A DNA stretch of 64,000 bases from Arthrobacter sp. NicSoilC5. GTDB taxonomy: Bacteria; Actinomycetota; Actinomycetes; Actinomycetales; Micrococcaceae. The notes below the pieces were generated by a model, which made no database searches, was not told where the DNA came from, and saw nothing but the letters and a program-made list of their open reading frames with translations. Of the stretch, positions 17,440 through 25,695 are shown piece by piece (position 1 is the first letter of the stretch; every line of letters starts with the position of its first letter). The position numbers and the translations under genes were made by a program. Location of the stretch: positions 3,906,001-3,970,000 of the forward strand of contig NZ_AP024660.1 in assembly GCF_019977395.1 (NCBI RefSeq), given 5' to 3'.

Positions 17440-17489
17440 AAAGCCGCAGCCCGCACCCGGAAAACCCTCCGGGTGGGGGCTGCGGCTTT
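17440..17489 (+). terminator. Terminator after DHA2 pump
   Basis: AAAGCCGCAGCCC at 17440-17452 pairs with GGGGCTGCGGCTTT ending at 17489, and an inner CACCCGGA/TCCGGGTG stem extends it; loop AAACCC. An A-tract base and T end make it a good bidirectional terminator. Confidence 0.8.
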
Positions 17490-17607
17490 CCTGCATCATG
17501 CCGGCCCGGGGCGGTGTGCCGGGCCCCCGCCGTCACCAGCGGGTGGGCGCGGGAAAAGATGCTCCGCCGGAGCCCAAATGTCGGTGGGCGTTATTAGAGT
17601 TGAGTCC

Positions 17608-19341
17608 ATGCTCCTCACCCTCATACGGCGCTACTCCAAACCGTATTTGCCGTATATCGCCGCCGTGGTCATTTTCCAGCTTGCCGCCACCATCGCCGCG
17701 CTCTACCTGCCCAGCCTGAACGCCCAGATCATCGACCAGGGCGTGGCGCGCGGAGACACCGATTTCATCTGGCGAACCGGTGCGCTGATGCTCCTTGTGG
17801 CTTTCGCCCAGGTGGCTGCGGCCATCGCCGGCGTCTATTTCGGCTCCAGGACAGCCATGGCCGTTGGCCGGGACCTGCGCCGCGCCGTGTTCGGCAAGGT
17901 CACCAGCTTCTCCGCCAAGGACGTCAATGCGTTCGGCGCGCCCACGCTGATCACCCGGGGCACCAATGATGTCCAGCAGGTGCAGATGCTCCTCCTGATG
18001 GGACTGAACTTCATGGTGGCCACGCCCATCATGTGCATTGGCGGCATCATCATGGCGCTGCGCGAGGACCTGAACCTGTCCTGGCTGGTCTGGGTGTCCG
18101 TCCCGCTGCTGGCCGTGGTGGTGGGATACCTGGTGGTCCGGCTCATGCCGCTGTTCCGCTCCATGCAACGGAAAATCGACCGGATCAACGCCGTGCTGCG
18201 CGAACAGATCATCGGCATCCGGGTGGTCCGGGCCTTCGTGCGGGAACCTTATGAGACGGACCGCTTTGGCGGCGCCAACAAGGAACTCACGGACGTCTCG
18301 CTCCGCATCGGTGCCCTGTTCGTCCTCATGTTCCCGGCCATCAGCATGATCCTGCACCTGTCCACCGCCGCCGTGCTCTGGTTTGGCGGCCAGCGCGTGG
18401 ACGCCGGTGCCATGCAAGTGGGGTCTTTGACCGCGTTCCTGCAGTACCTGCTGCAGATCCTGATGGCCGTCATGATGGGAACCTTCATGGCCATGATGAT
18501 CCCGCGCGCCTCCGTCTGCGCCGACCGCATCGGCGAGGTGCTCGACGTCGAGCCCTCCATCCACGACCCCCTAAACCCCGAGGCCCCGGCCGCCCTTGCC
18601 GGGGTGGTGGAGTACCGCAACGTGACCTTCGCCTACCCCGGAGCCGAGTCGCCCGTACTGAGCAACATCAGCTTCACCGCCCGGCCCGGCCAGACCATCG
18701 CCATCATCGGCTCCACAGGCGCCGGCAAGACCTCCCTCCTGTCCCTCCTGCCGCGGCTGTATGACCCCGCGGAAGGCCAGGTGCTGCTGGACGGGGTCCC
18801 CGTGGACAGGCTGGACCGTGCAGAGATCACTCGGCGCGTGGCCCTGGTACCGCAGCGCCCCTACCTGTTCTCCGGCACCATCGGGCACAATCTCCGGTTC
18901 GGCAAGACCGAGGCCACAGACCAGGAACTGTGGGACGCCCTCCTGGTCGCACAGGGCGAGTCGTTCGTCCGCGAGAAGAAGCACGGCCTGGACTCCCGGA
19001 TCTCCCAGGGCGGCACCAACGTCTCCGGCGGACAGCGCCAGCGCCTCTGCATCGCACGCGCCCTGGTGACCAAGCCGCGGGTCTACCTGTTCGACGACTC
19101 CTTCTCCGCCCTTGACGTCGCCACTGACGCCCGGCTCCGCGCAGCCCTCAAGCGCACCACGTCGGACGCCACCGTGATCATCGTGGCCCAACGGATCTCC
19201 ACCATCACCGAGGCCGACCAGATCCTGGTGCTGGACAACGGGCGGATCGTGGACCGCGGCACGCACGAGGAACTCCTGGAAACCTCGCCCACCTACCAGG
19301 AAATTGTTGAATCCCAGCTGAGCGTGGAGGAAGTGGCATGA
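17608..19341 (+). CDS. ABC exporter half-transporter with degenerate ATPase site
   Basis: A 577-aa fusion of six-helix membrane domain (1-~320) and ATPase domain (~340-577), one half of a heterodimeric type IV exporter. Walker A GSTGAGKTS is at 368-376 and the signature NVSGGQRQR is canonical. The Walker B is LFDDSFSALD with Asp497 where the catalytic Glu should be, and the switch is VAQRIST with Gln528 instead of His. So this chain supplies the non-hydrolysing site, as in BmrCD- and TM287/288-type exporters. The ATG at 17608 begins at the first helix. The last 4 bp overlap the partner gene (ATGA). Confidence 0.92.
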   Translation: MLLTLIRRYSKPYLPYIAAVVIFQLAATIAALYLPSLNAQIIDQGVARGDTDFIWRTGALMLLVAFAQVAAAIAGVYFGSRTAMAVGRDLRRAVFGKVTSFSAKDVNAFGAPTLITRGTNDVQQVQMLLLMGLNFMVATPIMCIGGIIMALREDLNLSWLVWVSVPLLAVVVGYLVVRLMPLFRSMQRKIDRINAVLREQIIGIRVVRAFVREPYETDRFGGANKELTDVSLRIGALFVLMFPAISMILHLSTAAVLWFGGQRVDAGAMQVGSLTAFLQYLLQILMAVMMGTFMAMMIPRASVCADRIGEVLDVEPSIHDPLNPEAPAALAGVVEYRNVTFAYPGAESPVLSNISFTARPGQTIAIIGSTGAGKTSLLSLLPRLYDPAEGQVLLDGVPVDRLDRAEITRRVALVPQRPYLFSGTIGHNLRFGKTEATDQELWDALLVAQGESFVREKKHGLDSRISQGGTNVSGGQRQRLCIARALVTKPRVYLFDDSFSALDVATDARLRAALKRTTSDATVIIVAQRISTITEADQILVLDNGRIVDRGTHEELLETSPTYQEIVESQLSVEEVA

Positions 19342-21383
19342 GTCCCCGCAGGAAGGATGCCGATTCCGTGGAACAGGCCACACAGCCCGCCCCGCCGCAG
19401 GACGACGACTACTTCGAAGAGGAATTCACGCCCTCCGAGGCGGACGGGGACATGTTCGGTGGCATGCCCGCCAAGAAGGCCCAGCACTTCTGGCCTTCCG
19501 CGAAACGCCTCATGGGCCTCCTGAAGCCCGAGGCCATGGGCATCTACGCGGTGGTGGGCCTGGTGGTCATCTCCGTGGTCCTGAACGTCATAGCTCCCAA
19601 GATCCTGGGCCAGGCCATGGACGTCATCTTCGCCGGGGTAGTCGGCAGGCAGCTGCCGGCCGGCGCCAGCAAGGAGCAGTTCGTGGCAGGCCTGCGCCAG
19701 CAGGGCCAGGACAACTTCGCGGACATGGTTTCCAGGATGGAACTGGTACCGGGCACCGGCATCAACTTCAGCAGGCTCAGCATGCTCATCGCCATCGTCC
19801 TGCTCATGTACTTCGTGGCCAACATCTTCATGTGGCTGCAGGGGTACGTGCTGAACCGCATCGTCATGAAAGTGATCCGGCGGCTCCGCGACGATACCGA
19901 AAGCAAGCTGAACCGCCTGCCGCTGAACTACTTCGACACCCGGCAGCGCGGCGACGTGCTGTCCCGCGTGACCAACGACGTCGACAACATCCAACAGGCG
20001 CTCCAGCAGGCGTTCGCGCAGCTGGTGAACTCCGTGCTGACCGTGGTGGGCATTGTGATCATGATGTTCATCGTCTCCTGGCAACTGGCGCTGATCGCCC
20101 TGGTGGCGCTCCCGCTGTCCGGGGTGGCGGCCGGGGTGATCGGGGCCCGGAGCCAGAAGCTGTTCGCAGCCCAGTGGAAAAACACCGGGTCGCTGAATGG
20201 CCAGATCGAGGAATCCTTTTCCGGCCACGACCTGGTCCGCGTCTTCGGCCGGGACGCTGACATGCTGGCCCGGTTCGAGGAACGCAACGAGGCCCTGTAC
20301 AAGGCAAGCTTCGGGGCGCAGTTCGTCTCCGGGATCATCTTCCCCGTCATGCAGTTCGTGTCCTACCTCAGCTACGTGGGCATCGCCGTGGTGGGCGGAC
20401 TCCGGGTGGCCTCCGGCGCCATGTCCCTGGGCGATGCCACCGCGTTTATCCAGTACTCCCGCGAGTTCACCCAGCCGTTGGGCCAGATGGCCGGAATGGC
20501 CAACATGCTCCAGTCCGGCGTAGCGTCCTCGGAACGCGTTTTCGAATTCCTGGACGCCGACGAACAGGATGCCGAAACCGCCACCGAACACCTGCCGGCC
20601 AAAACCGACGGGCACGTGGACTTCAGGGGCGTCACCTTCAGCTACACCCCGGACAAGCCGCTCATCGAGAACCTGTCCTTCACGGCGGAGCCTGGCAACA
20701 CCGTGGCCATCGTCGGGCCCACGGGAGCCGGCAAGACCACCCTGGTGAACCTGGTGATGCGCTTTTACGAGCTCAACTCGGGCTCCATCATGCTGGATGG
20801 TGTGGACGTCACCCACCTCAGCCGCTCCGAACTGCGCTCCAAGGTGGGCATGGTGCTGCAGGACGCCTGGCTGTTCGGCGGATCCATCTACGACAACATC
20901 CGCTACGGCAACCTCGACGCCACAGAGGAACAGGTCATGGCGGCCGCCAAGGCCACCTTTGTGGACCGGTTCGTCCGGGCGCTCCCCGAGGGCTACAACA
21001 CCGTGATCGACGAAGAGGGCAACAACGTCAGTGCCGGCGAGAAACAGCTGATCACCATTGCCCGCGCATTTGTGGCCAACCCGTCGCTGCTGATCCTGGA
21101 CGAAGCCACCAGTTCCGTGGACACCCGCACCGAGCTCCTGGTGCAGAAGGCCATGGCGGCGCTGCGCTCAGACCGGACCAGCTTCGTCATCGCGCACCGT
21201 CTCTCCACCATCCGTGATGCGGATACGATCCTGGTTATGGAGAACGGACGAATCGTGGAACAGGGCAACCATCAGGTGCTGCTCGCTGCCGGCGGGGCCT
21301 ACCACCGCCTCTACATGTCGCAGTTTGCCGGGGCGGACGCCGGGGACTTCCCGGTTGACGATTCGACGGCGGTGCGCAGCTGA
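19338..21383 (+). CDS. ABC exporter half-transporter with consensus ATPase residues
   Basis: A 681-aa partner of the preceding gene. It has a ~60-residue acidic N-terminal tail, six membrane helices (a wide loop between helices 1 and 2), and an ATPase domain with Walker A GPTGAGKTT at 460-468, Walker B LLILDEATSSVD (Asp588-Glu589) and switch His620. Its signature is NVSAGEKQ (S565-A-G-E568) rather than SGGQ. Combined with the partner, the altered signature faces the altered Walker B, giving one weak and one active ATP site. Exports an unknown lipophilic compound or peptide. Confidence 0.93.
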   Translation: MSPRRKDADSVEQATQPAPPQDDDYFEEEFTPSEADGDMFGGMPAKKAQHFWPSAKRLMGLLKPEAMGIYAVVGLVVISVVLNVIAPKILGQAMDVIFAGVVGRQLPAGASKEQFVAGLRQQGQDNFADMVSRMELVPGTGINFSRLSMLIAIVLLMYFVANIFMWLQGYVLNRIVMKVIRRLRDDTESKLNRLPLNYFDTRQRGDVLSRVTNDVDNIQQALQQAFAQLVNSVLTVVGIVIMMFIVSWQLALIALVALPLSGVAAGVIGARSQKLFAAQWKNTGSLNGQIEESFSGHDLVRVFGRDADMLARFEERNEALYKASFGAQFVSGIIFPVMQFVSYLSYVGIAVVGGLRVASGAMSLGDATAFIQYSREFTQPLGQMAGMANMLQSGVASSERVFEFLDADEQDAETATEHLPAKTDGHVDFRGVTFSYTPDKPLIENLSFTAEPGNTVAIVGPTGAGKTTLVNLVMRFYELNSGSIMLDGVDVTHLSRSELRSKVGMVLQDAWLFGGSIYDNIRYGNLDATEEQVMAAAKATFVDRFVRALPEGYNTVIDEEGNNVSAGEKQLITIARAFVANPSLLILDEATSSVDTRTELLVQKAMAALRSDRTSFVIAHRLSTIRDADTILVMENGRIVEQGNHQVLLAAGGAYHRLYMSQFAGADAGDFPVDDSTAVRS

Positions 21384-21409
21384 GCGCGCACGGCGGCCAG
21401 CGGATCGAG

Positions 21410-21838
21410 GTGCTGGTGCCGATGCGCTGGGGCGACATGGACGCCTATGGCCACATCAACAACGTCCAGATCGTGCGGATGCTGGAGGAAGCCCGCATCG
21501 CAGCCTTCGGACCGCCCCGGGGCGCGGGCCTTCCGGGCATTGAGCCCCCGGTGTCGCTGTTCAACGACGTCCCGGCCGGGACTCTTGCCCTGGTGGTGGA
21601 CCACAAGATCCGTTACGTCCGGACACTGGAGTACCGCAACGTTCCTGCGGTGGTCCAGGTATGGATCGGTGCCGTCAAGGGCGCCAGCTTCGACATCCAC
21701 TACCTGCTCCAGGACCCCGTTACCCGGGAGGACTGCGTGAAGGCGAGCAGCCATCTGGCGTTCGTGGATGAAGCCACGGGCCGGGTACAAAGGCTCAGCC
21801 AGGAACAGAAAGACCGGATGGCCCCCTACAGGCACTAA
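21410..21838 (+). CDS. Acyl-CoA thioesterase, hot-dog fold (4HBT-like)
   Basis: A 142-aa single hot-dog domain protein. The active-site pattern RWGDMDAYGHINNVQ near the start (Asp, His, Asn) places it among YbgC/4-hydroxybenzoyl-CoA-type thioesterases. It begins 26 bp after the ABC gene with a GTG at 21410; GTG 21416 and ATG 21422 are alternatives. No substrate clue beyond likely short or aromatic acyl-CoA. Confidence 0.85.
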   Translation: MLVPMRWGDMDAYGHINNVQIVRMLEEARIAAFGPPRGAGLPGIEPPVSLFNDVPAGTLALVVDHKIRYVRTLEYRNVPAVVQVWIGAVKGASFDIHYLLQDPVTREDCVKASSHLAFVDEATGRVQRLSQEQKDRMAPYRH

Positions 21839-21904
21839 GACTCTGGACAGCCGGCACCGGACCTACTGGACTGGAACCACGTTGTACACCGAAAGGAAGC
21901 GCTC

Positions 21905-22162
21905 ATGGCCGGCAACAAGAACCGCACCGCCCGGAAAAAGAAGACCTGGAAGGAAATGTCACCGGGTGCCAAGATGGGCACCATTGTGACGGGCCTGGTT
22001 CAGGTGTCCCTGCTGGTTGCCGCCCAGCGCGACATCTCCCGGCGGCCGGCAGAACTCATCAACGGGCCCAAGGCCGCGTGGCGGGCGGCGTCCTTCGTCA
22101 ATTTCATCGGCCCCATGGGTTACTTCATCTTCGGCCGGAAGCACTCCGCCACGGGCAAGTAG
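21905..22162 (+). CDS. Small membrane protein with PLDc_N-like end
   Basis: An 85-aa protein with AAGGAAG ribosome binding site before its ATG. A basic N-terminus (NKNRTARKKKTWKEM) is followed by one or two hydrophobic segments, and the C-terminus NFIGPMGYFIFGRKHS matches the PLDc_N pattern (WxxxxFxNFIGPxxYFxFGR) seen as a stand-alone small membrane protein. Function unknown. It is followed by a 9-bp stem hairpin. Confidence 0.75.
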   Translation: MAGNKNRTARKKKTWKEMSPGAKMGTIVTGLVQVSLLVAAQRDISRRPAELINGPKAAWRAASFVNFIGPMGYFIFGRKHSATGK

Positions 22163-22177
22163 TCCCCGCTGGCAGGA

Positions 22178-22207
22178 GGGCGGCCGGCACCCGTGGAGCG
22201 GCCGCCC
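22178..22207 (+). terminator. Possible terminator before mcrB
   Basis: GGGCGGCCG at 22178-22186 and CGGCCGCCC at 22199-22207 form a perfect 9-bp stem with a 12-nt loop. No T tract follows. Confidence 0.45.
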
Positions 22208-22232
22208 AGCTTGACCCTGTAAATTTGAGGGC

Positions 22233-24464
22233 ATGACCCCCACTGCCACTGTTGCCATGACCCGCGCCCTCGGCATCTCCAGGGAGATCGAGGACGCGGC
22301 ATGGTTCGTGTTGGGTCCCGGCCTCCAAGGCAAGGCCTCGCCCCTGGACGGCCGCACCAGGACATGGTCCGTTCCGGCGGCCGCGGAGCTGCTCGACCGG
22401 CTGGACCGCGGCATCGCTGACCCCAAAGCCCCGATGATGACGAACCTCCGCGAAAACCTGGAGGGTGCCACCCGCGGAGCAAAACAGCTGGCCGTGGAGC
22501 TGCTCTTCCTCCAGTCCCTTCCGCTGGCCCACGAAGTGAAGTCCCTCAAGGTCAAGCGCGCCCGCGTGGCCGAAGCCGCCGGCTGGCTGGAACCGCCGCT
22601 GGAACTGCCAGAGGAGCTGTACGCCGGGATGACCGACCACGGCGTAATCCGGGACCGGACCGCCGAATTCAACTGGACCATCTGGGACCACCTGAAGTGG
22701 CTGTGCCGGTTCGTGCGGAACGTTGCCCAGCGGCCGGCTGCCGTGGTGCAGGCGGCTATCAAGGACCCCCTCCAGTTCCACCGCCTCGCCGCATCCACCC
22801 CCGACGACCAGCCCGCCATCCGCCGAAGCATCGAATTCCTGGCGTGGCCCAGCTACTTCGAGCCCGTCGTGGCGGACGTGGAGCGGCAGGAGATCCGCGA
22901 CGCCTTCGCCTCCCTGGTGGGCGGCGCGAAAGGCGACGGGGAAGAGGACATCACCGCGGACATCCACCGCATCCGGCTGCACCTGGACGAGCAGGCCGGC
23001 CAGCGGATCGACTGGTACTCCCGCCAGCTGGTCAGCCAATGGCGCAAAGTGGGCGACCCCGGCCGGCGCGCCTGGCTGCTCCGGACCCACAGCGACCATG
23101 CCGAGCTGCTCACCGCCTGGCACGGCGAGGAGAAGGTGACCCTCGACGTCGAGCATCTCCGCACGCTGGACCCCGGCGTCACCGCCGGCCTGGTGCAGCA
23201 CGCCGTGGACGAGGACTACAAGCACCTCGGCTACGTGGAACGCGAAGACACCAAAACCGCGGTCTTTGCCTTCCTGACCGTCATGAAGCCCGGGGACCTG
23301 GTGCTGTACCAGCACGCCGGAACCGTACGGCTGGGCGGCGTGCTGGGGGAGCCCCAGTACAACGACGACAACCGGCGCCTGCGCCGCAAGGTGCGCTGGT
23401 TCGACGACGGCCATACCGCCACCAGCCTTCCCCGGCACGTCCAGCGCCAGCTCGCCACCCCCGGCATCGTGGTGGACGTGACCCGCGTGGTCCAGGCGCT
23501 GCAGGCGCTGCTTCCGGCGGAGGCGGAAACCGAGCCCGACGGCGATACTGACGGCGCCGCCGTCGTCCCCCCTGTCCAGGAGGGTTTCCGCCCTCTGACG
23601 CAGGAATTCGCAGCCTCGCTGCACATGGAACTGGAGCCCCTCCAGGAGATCGCCGACCTGCTGGAGGAAAACCGCCAGCTGGTCCTCTACGGCCCTCCCG
23701 GCACGGGCAAGACCTACCTGGCCAAGCACCTCGCCGCGGAACTGGCGGACGACACCACGGACGAACGCGTCAAGCTGGTCCAGTTCCACCCGTCCTACGC
23801 CTACGAGGACTTCTTCGAGGGCTACCGGCCGGACAAGACGGATGAAGGCCAGGTGTCCTTCAAGCTGGTGGCCGGTCCGCTGCGCCGCCTCGCCGAGGAA
23901 GCCGCCAAGCCCGGCAACGAGAAAAAGCCGTACTTCCTGATCATCGATGAGATGAACCGCGCCAACCTGGCCAAGGTGTTCGGCGAGCTGTACTTCCTGC
24001 TGGAGTACCGCGATGACCGGATCTACCTGCAGTACAGCCCCAACGAGCCGTTCACGCTGCCGGACAACCTCTACATCATCGGCACCATGAACACCGCTGA
24101 CCGGTCGATCGCGATGATGGACGCGGCTATCCGCCGGCGCTTCTCCTTCATCGAGCTGCACCCGCAGACGGAGCCGGTCAAGGGCTCCCTGCTCCGGTTC
24201 CTGGAGGCCCGCCAACTGGATACCACCCCGGCACTGCTGCTGGACGCGCTCAACGGGGCGATTGACGAGTGGGACCGGGACCTGATGATCGGCCCGTCCT
24301 ACTTCATGAAGCCGGCAGCCCAAACCCCTGCAGGTCTGCGCCGGATCTGGAAGTACGAGCTCATGCCGCTGCTGGAGGAGCATTACCACGGCCAGCTGAC
24401 GCGGGCGCAGCTGGAGGAGCGGTTCGGGCTGGACCAGCTGCTGGGACGCGTTGCAGCGCGCTGA
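22233..24464 (+). CDS. mcrB: McrB-like AAA+ GTPase of a type IV restriction system
   Basis: A 743-aa protein. The C-terminal part is an AAA+ motor of the McrB clade: Walker A GPPGTGKTY from 487, Walker B LIIDEMNRANLAK from 569, sensor GTMNTADRS from 617 and arginines 634-636. In McrBC this motor uses GTP and drives DNA translocation. Residues ~279-425 (WLLRTHSDHAELL..., MKPGDLVLYQH..., RRKVRWF) resemble an EVE/PUA-like modified-base reader. Residues 1-~275 match no domain I know. The mcrC gene overlaps its end. It probably recognises modified foreign DNA. The domain call for the middle part is inference. Confidence 0.85.
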   Translation: MTPTATVAMTRALGISREIEDAAWFVLGPGLQGKASPLDGRTRTWSVPAAAELLDRLDRGIADPKAPMMTNLRENLEGATRGAKQLAVELLFLQSLPLAHEVKSLKVKRARVAEAAGWLEPPLELPEELYAGMTDHGVIRDRTAEFNWTIWDHLKWLCRFVRNVAQRPAAVVQAAIKDPLQFHRLAASTPDDQPAIRRSIEFLAWPSYFEPVVADVERQEIRDAFASLVGGAKGDGEEDITADIHRIRLHLDEQAGQRIDWYSRQLVSQWRKVGDPGRRAWLLRTHSDHAELLTAWHGEEKVTLDVEHLRTLDPGVTAGLVQHAVDEDYKHLGYVEREDTKTAVFAFLTVMKPGDLVLYQHAGTVRLGGVLGEPQYNDDNRRLRRKVRWFDDGHTATSLPRHVQRQLATPGIVVDVTRVVQALQALLPAEAETEPDGDTDGAAVVPPVQEGFRPLTQEFAASLHMELEPLQEIADLLEENRQLVLYGPPGTGKTYLAKHLAAELADDTTDERVKLVQFHPSYAYEDFFEGYRPDKTDEGQVSFKLVAGPLRRLAEEAAKPGNEKKPYFLIIDEMNRANLAKVFGELYFLLEYRDDRIYLQYSPNEPFTLPDNLYIIGTMNTADRSIAMMDAAIRRRFSFIELHPQTEPVKGSLLRFLEARQLDTTPALLLDALNGAIDEWDRDLMIGPSYFMKPAAQTPAGLRRIWKYELMPLLEEHYHGQLTRAQLEERFGLDQLLGRVAAR

Positions 24465-25695
24465 CCCCAGGGCGTCCGTGCGGCACCTGGTCCTGGACGA
24501 GCTGTCCACCGGGCTGGTTGAGCGGCTGGATGCGCCAAGCGCTTCCTTCCTGAATTCCAGTGGCCTGGCCAAGGCCTCGCCCATGGGCATGGGGCTGTAC
24601 CGGATCGAGCCGGTAGGCAAGGTGGGCTCGGTGCGCACCCCCACGCTCCAGCTGGACGTCCGGCCCAAGGACCGGCTGGGGCTCAGCCGGCTCCTGTTTT
24701 TGCTCAGCTACGCGGGGGAGCAGGGGTTCCGCCCGGAGCTGGTGGCGGCGGACGAGGACCGGGAGCTGTGGAGCGCGCTGGCGGAGTCCCTGGCGCAGCT
24801 GGCCGAGCGTGCCTTGGGCCGCGGGGTCCTGCAGGGCTACCTCACCGTGGATGAATCCCTGCGCACGGTCAAGGGCCGGATCCGGATCTCGGACCAGATC
24901 TCCCGCCGCCCCGGCATGCTGGTCCCGCTGGAGGTCTCCTACGACGAGTTCACCGAGGACATCGCCGAGAACCGGATCCTGCGCGCCGCCCTGGAAAGGA
25001 TGGGGCAGGTGCCCGGCGTCCGGCCCGAGGTGCTGGGGCGGCTGCGCCAGCTGAAGGGAAAGCTCGACGCCGTCACCCGCCTTCCAGCAGGCGCCCCGGT
25101 GCCGCCGTGGACGCCCACCAGGATGAACCTGCGCTACCACGCAGTGCTGCGGCTGGCGGAGCTGATCCTGCGCAACGCGTCCGCCGAGGCGGGGGAGGGC
25201 AGGCAGCAGACAGCGTCGTTCGTGGTGGACATGGCCCAGGTTTTCGAAGACTTCGTGGGAACGGCACTGCGCAGTGCGATGGCGTCATATCCGGGGGAGC
25301 TGCGGCTGCGTTACAACGCCCTCCTCAGCGAGGCGGTGCGCGATTCCGACCGGCTGTCCGTGCGCCCTGATGCCGTCCACATGCTCGGCGGACGCCCGGT
25401 GGTTGCCTACAACGCCAAGTACCGGGCGGCCTCGGATGCCGGCGCGTCGCTGACTGCCGACCACTACCAAATGCTGGCCCACTGCACCGCGCTCGCCGTG
25501 CCCACCGCCTGGCTGGTCTACGCGGGTAAAGGCGAGATGAAGCTCCGCCGCATCCTGAACACCGACATCGACATCGTGGAGTTCCCGCTGGATCTCAGCC
25601 AGCCGCCGTCGGCCATCCTGGCATCCATCCGGGACCTTGCCTCCCAATCCTGGGGCGAGGTGCTCAGGACCGCTGCACCGGAACCCGGAACGTAA
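24451..25695 (+). CDS. mcrC: McrC-like nuclease subunit, with altered catalytic motif
   Basis: A 414-aa McrC-family protein, partner of McrB. The PD-(D/E)xK region is VRPDAVH (Asp307) followed by VVAYNAKYR, where the usual DxK is NxK: codon AAC at 25411-25413 gives Asn321. A change from GAC would need a single base. If real, cutting may be lost or weakened. Start is a TTG at 24451 after GGGA, overlapping mcrB by 14 bp; GTG 24478 is the alternative. The 3' end overlaps the convergent kinase gene by 32 bp. Confidence 0.85.
   Translation: MQRADPRASVRHLVLDELSTGLVERLDAPSASFLNSSGLAKASPMGMGLYRIEPVGKVGSVRTPTLQLDVRPKDRLGLSRLLFLLSYAGEQGFRPELVAADEDRELWSALAESLAQLAERALGRGVLQGYLTVDESLRTVKGRIRISDQISRRPGMLVPLEVSYDEFTEDIAENRILRAALERMGQVPGVRPEVLGRLRQLKGKLDAVTRLPAGAPVPPWTPTRMNLRYHAVLRLAELILRNASAEAGEGRQQTASFVVDMAQVFEDFVGTALRSAMASYPGELRLRYNALLSEAVRDSDRLSVRPDAVHMLGGRPVVAYNAKYRAASDAGASLTADHYQMLAHCTALAVPTAWLVYAGKGEMKLRRILNTDIDIVEFPLDLSQPPSAILASIRDLASQSWGEVLRTAAPEPGT

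Noticed and set aside
15746..17536. Long minus-strand open frame across the DHA2 pump
   Set aside because: Shadow of a high-GC gene; Gly/His/Asp-rich without domains.
22125..24668. Very long open frame on the minus strand across mcrB
   Set aside because: Product is compositionally odd, matches no family and is a mirror of strong mcrB codon bias; McrB motifs on the plus strand are clear.
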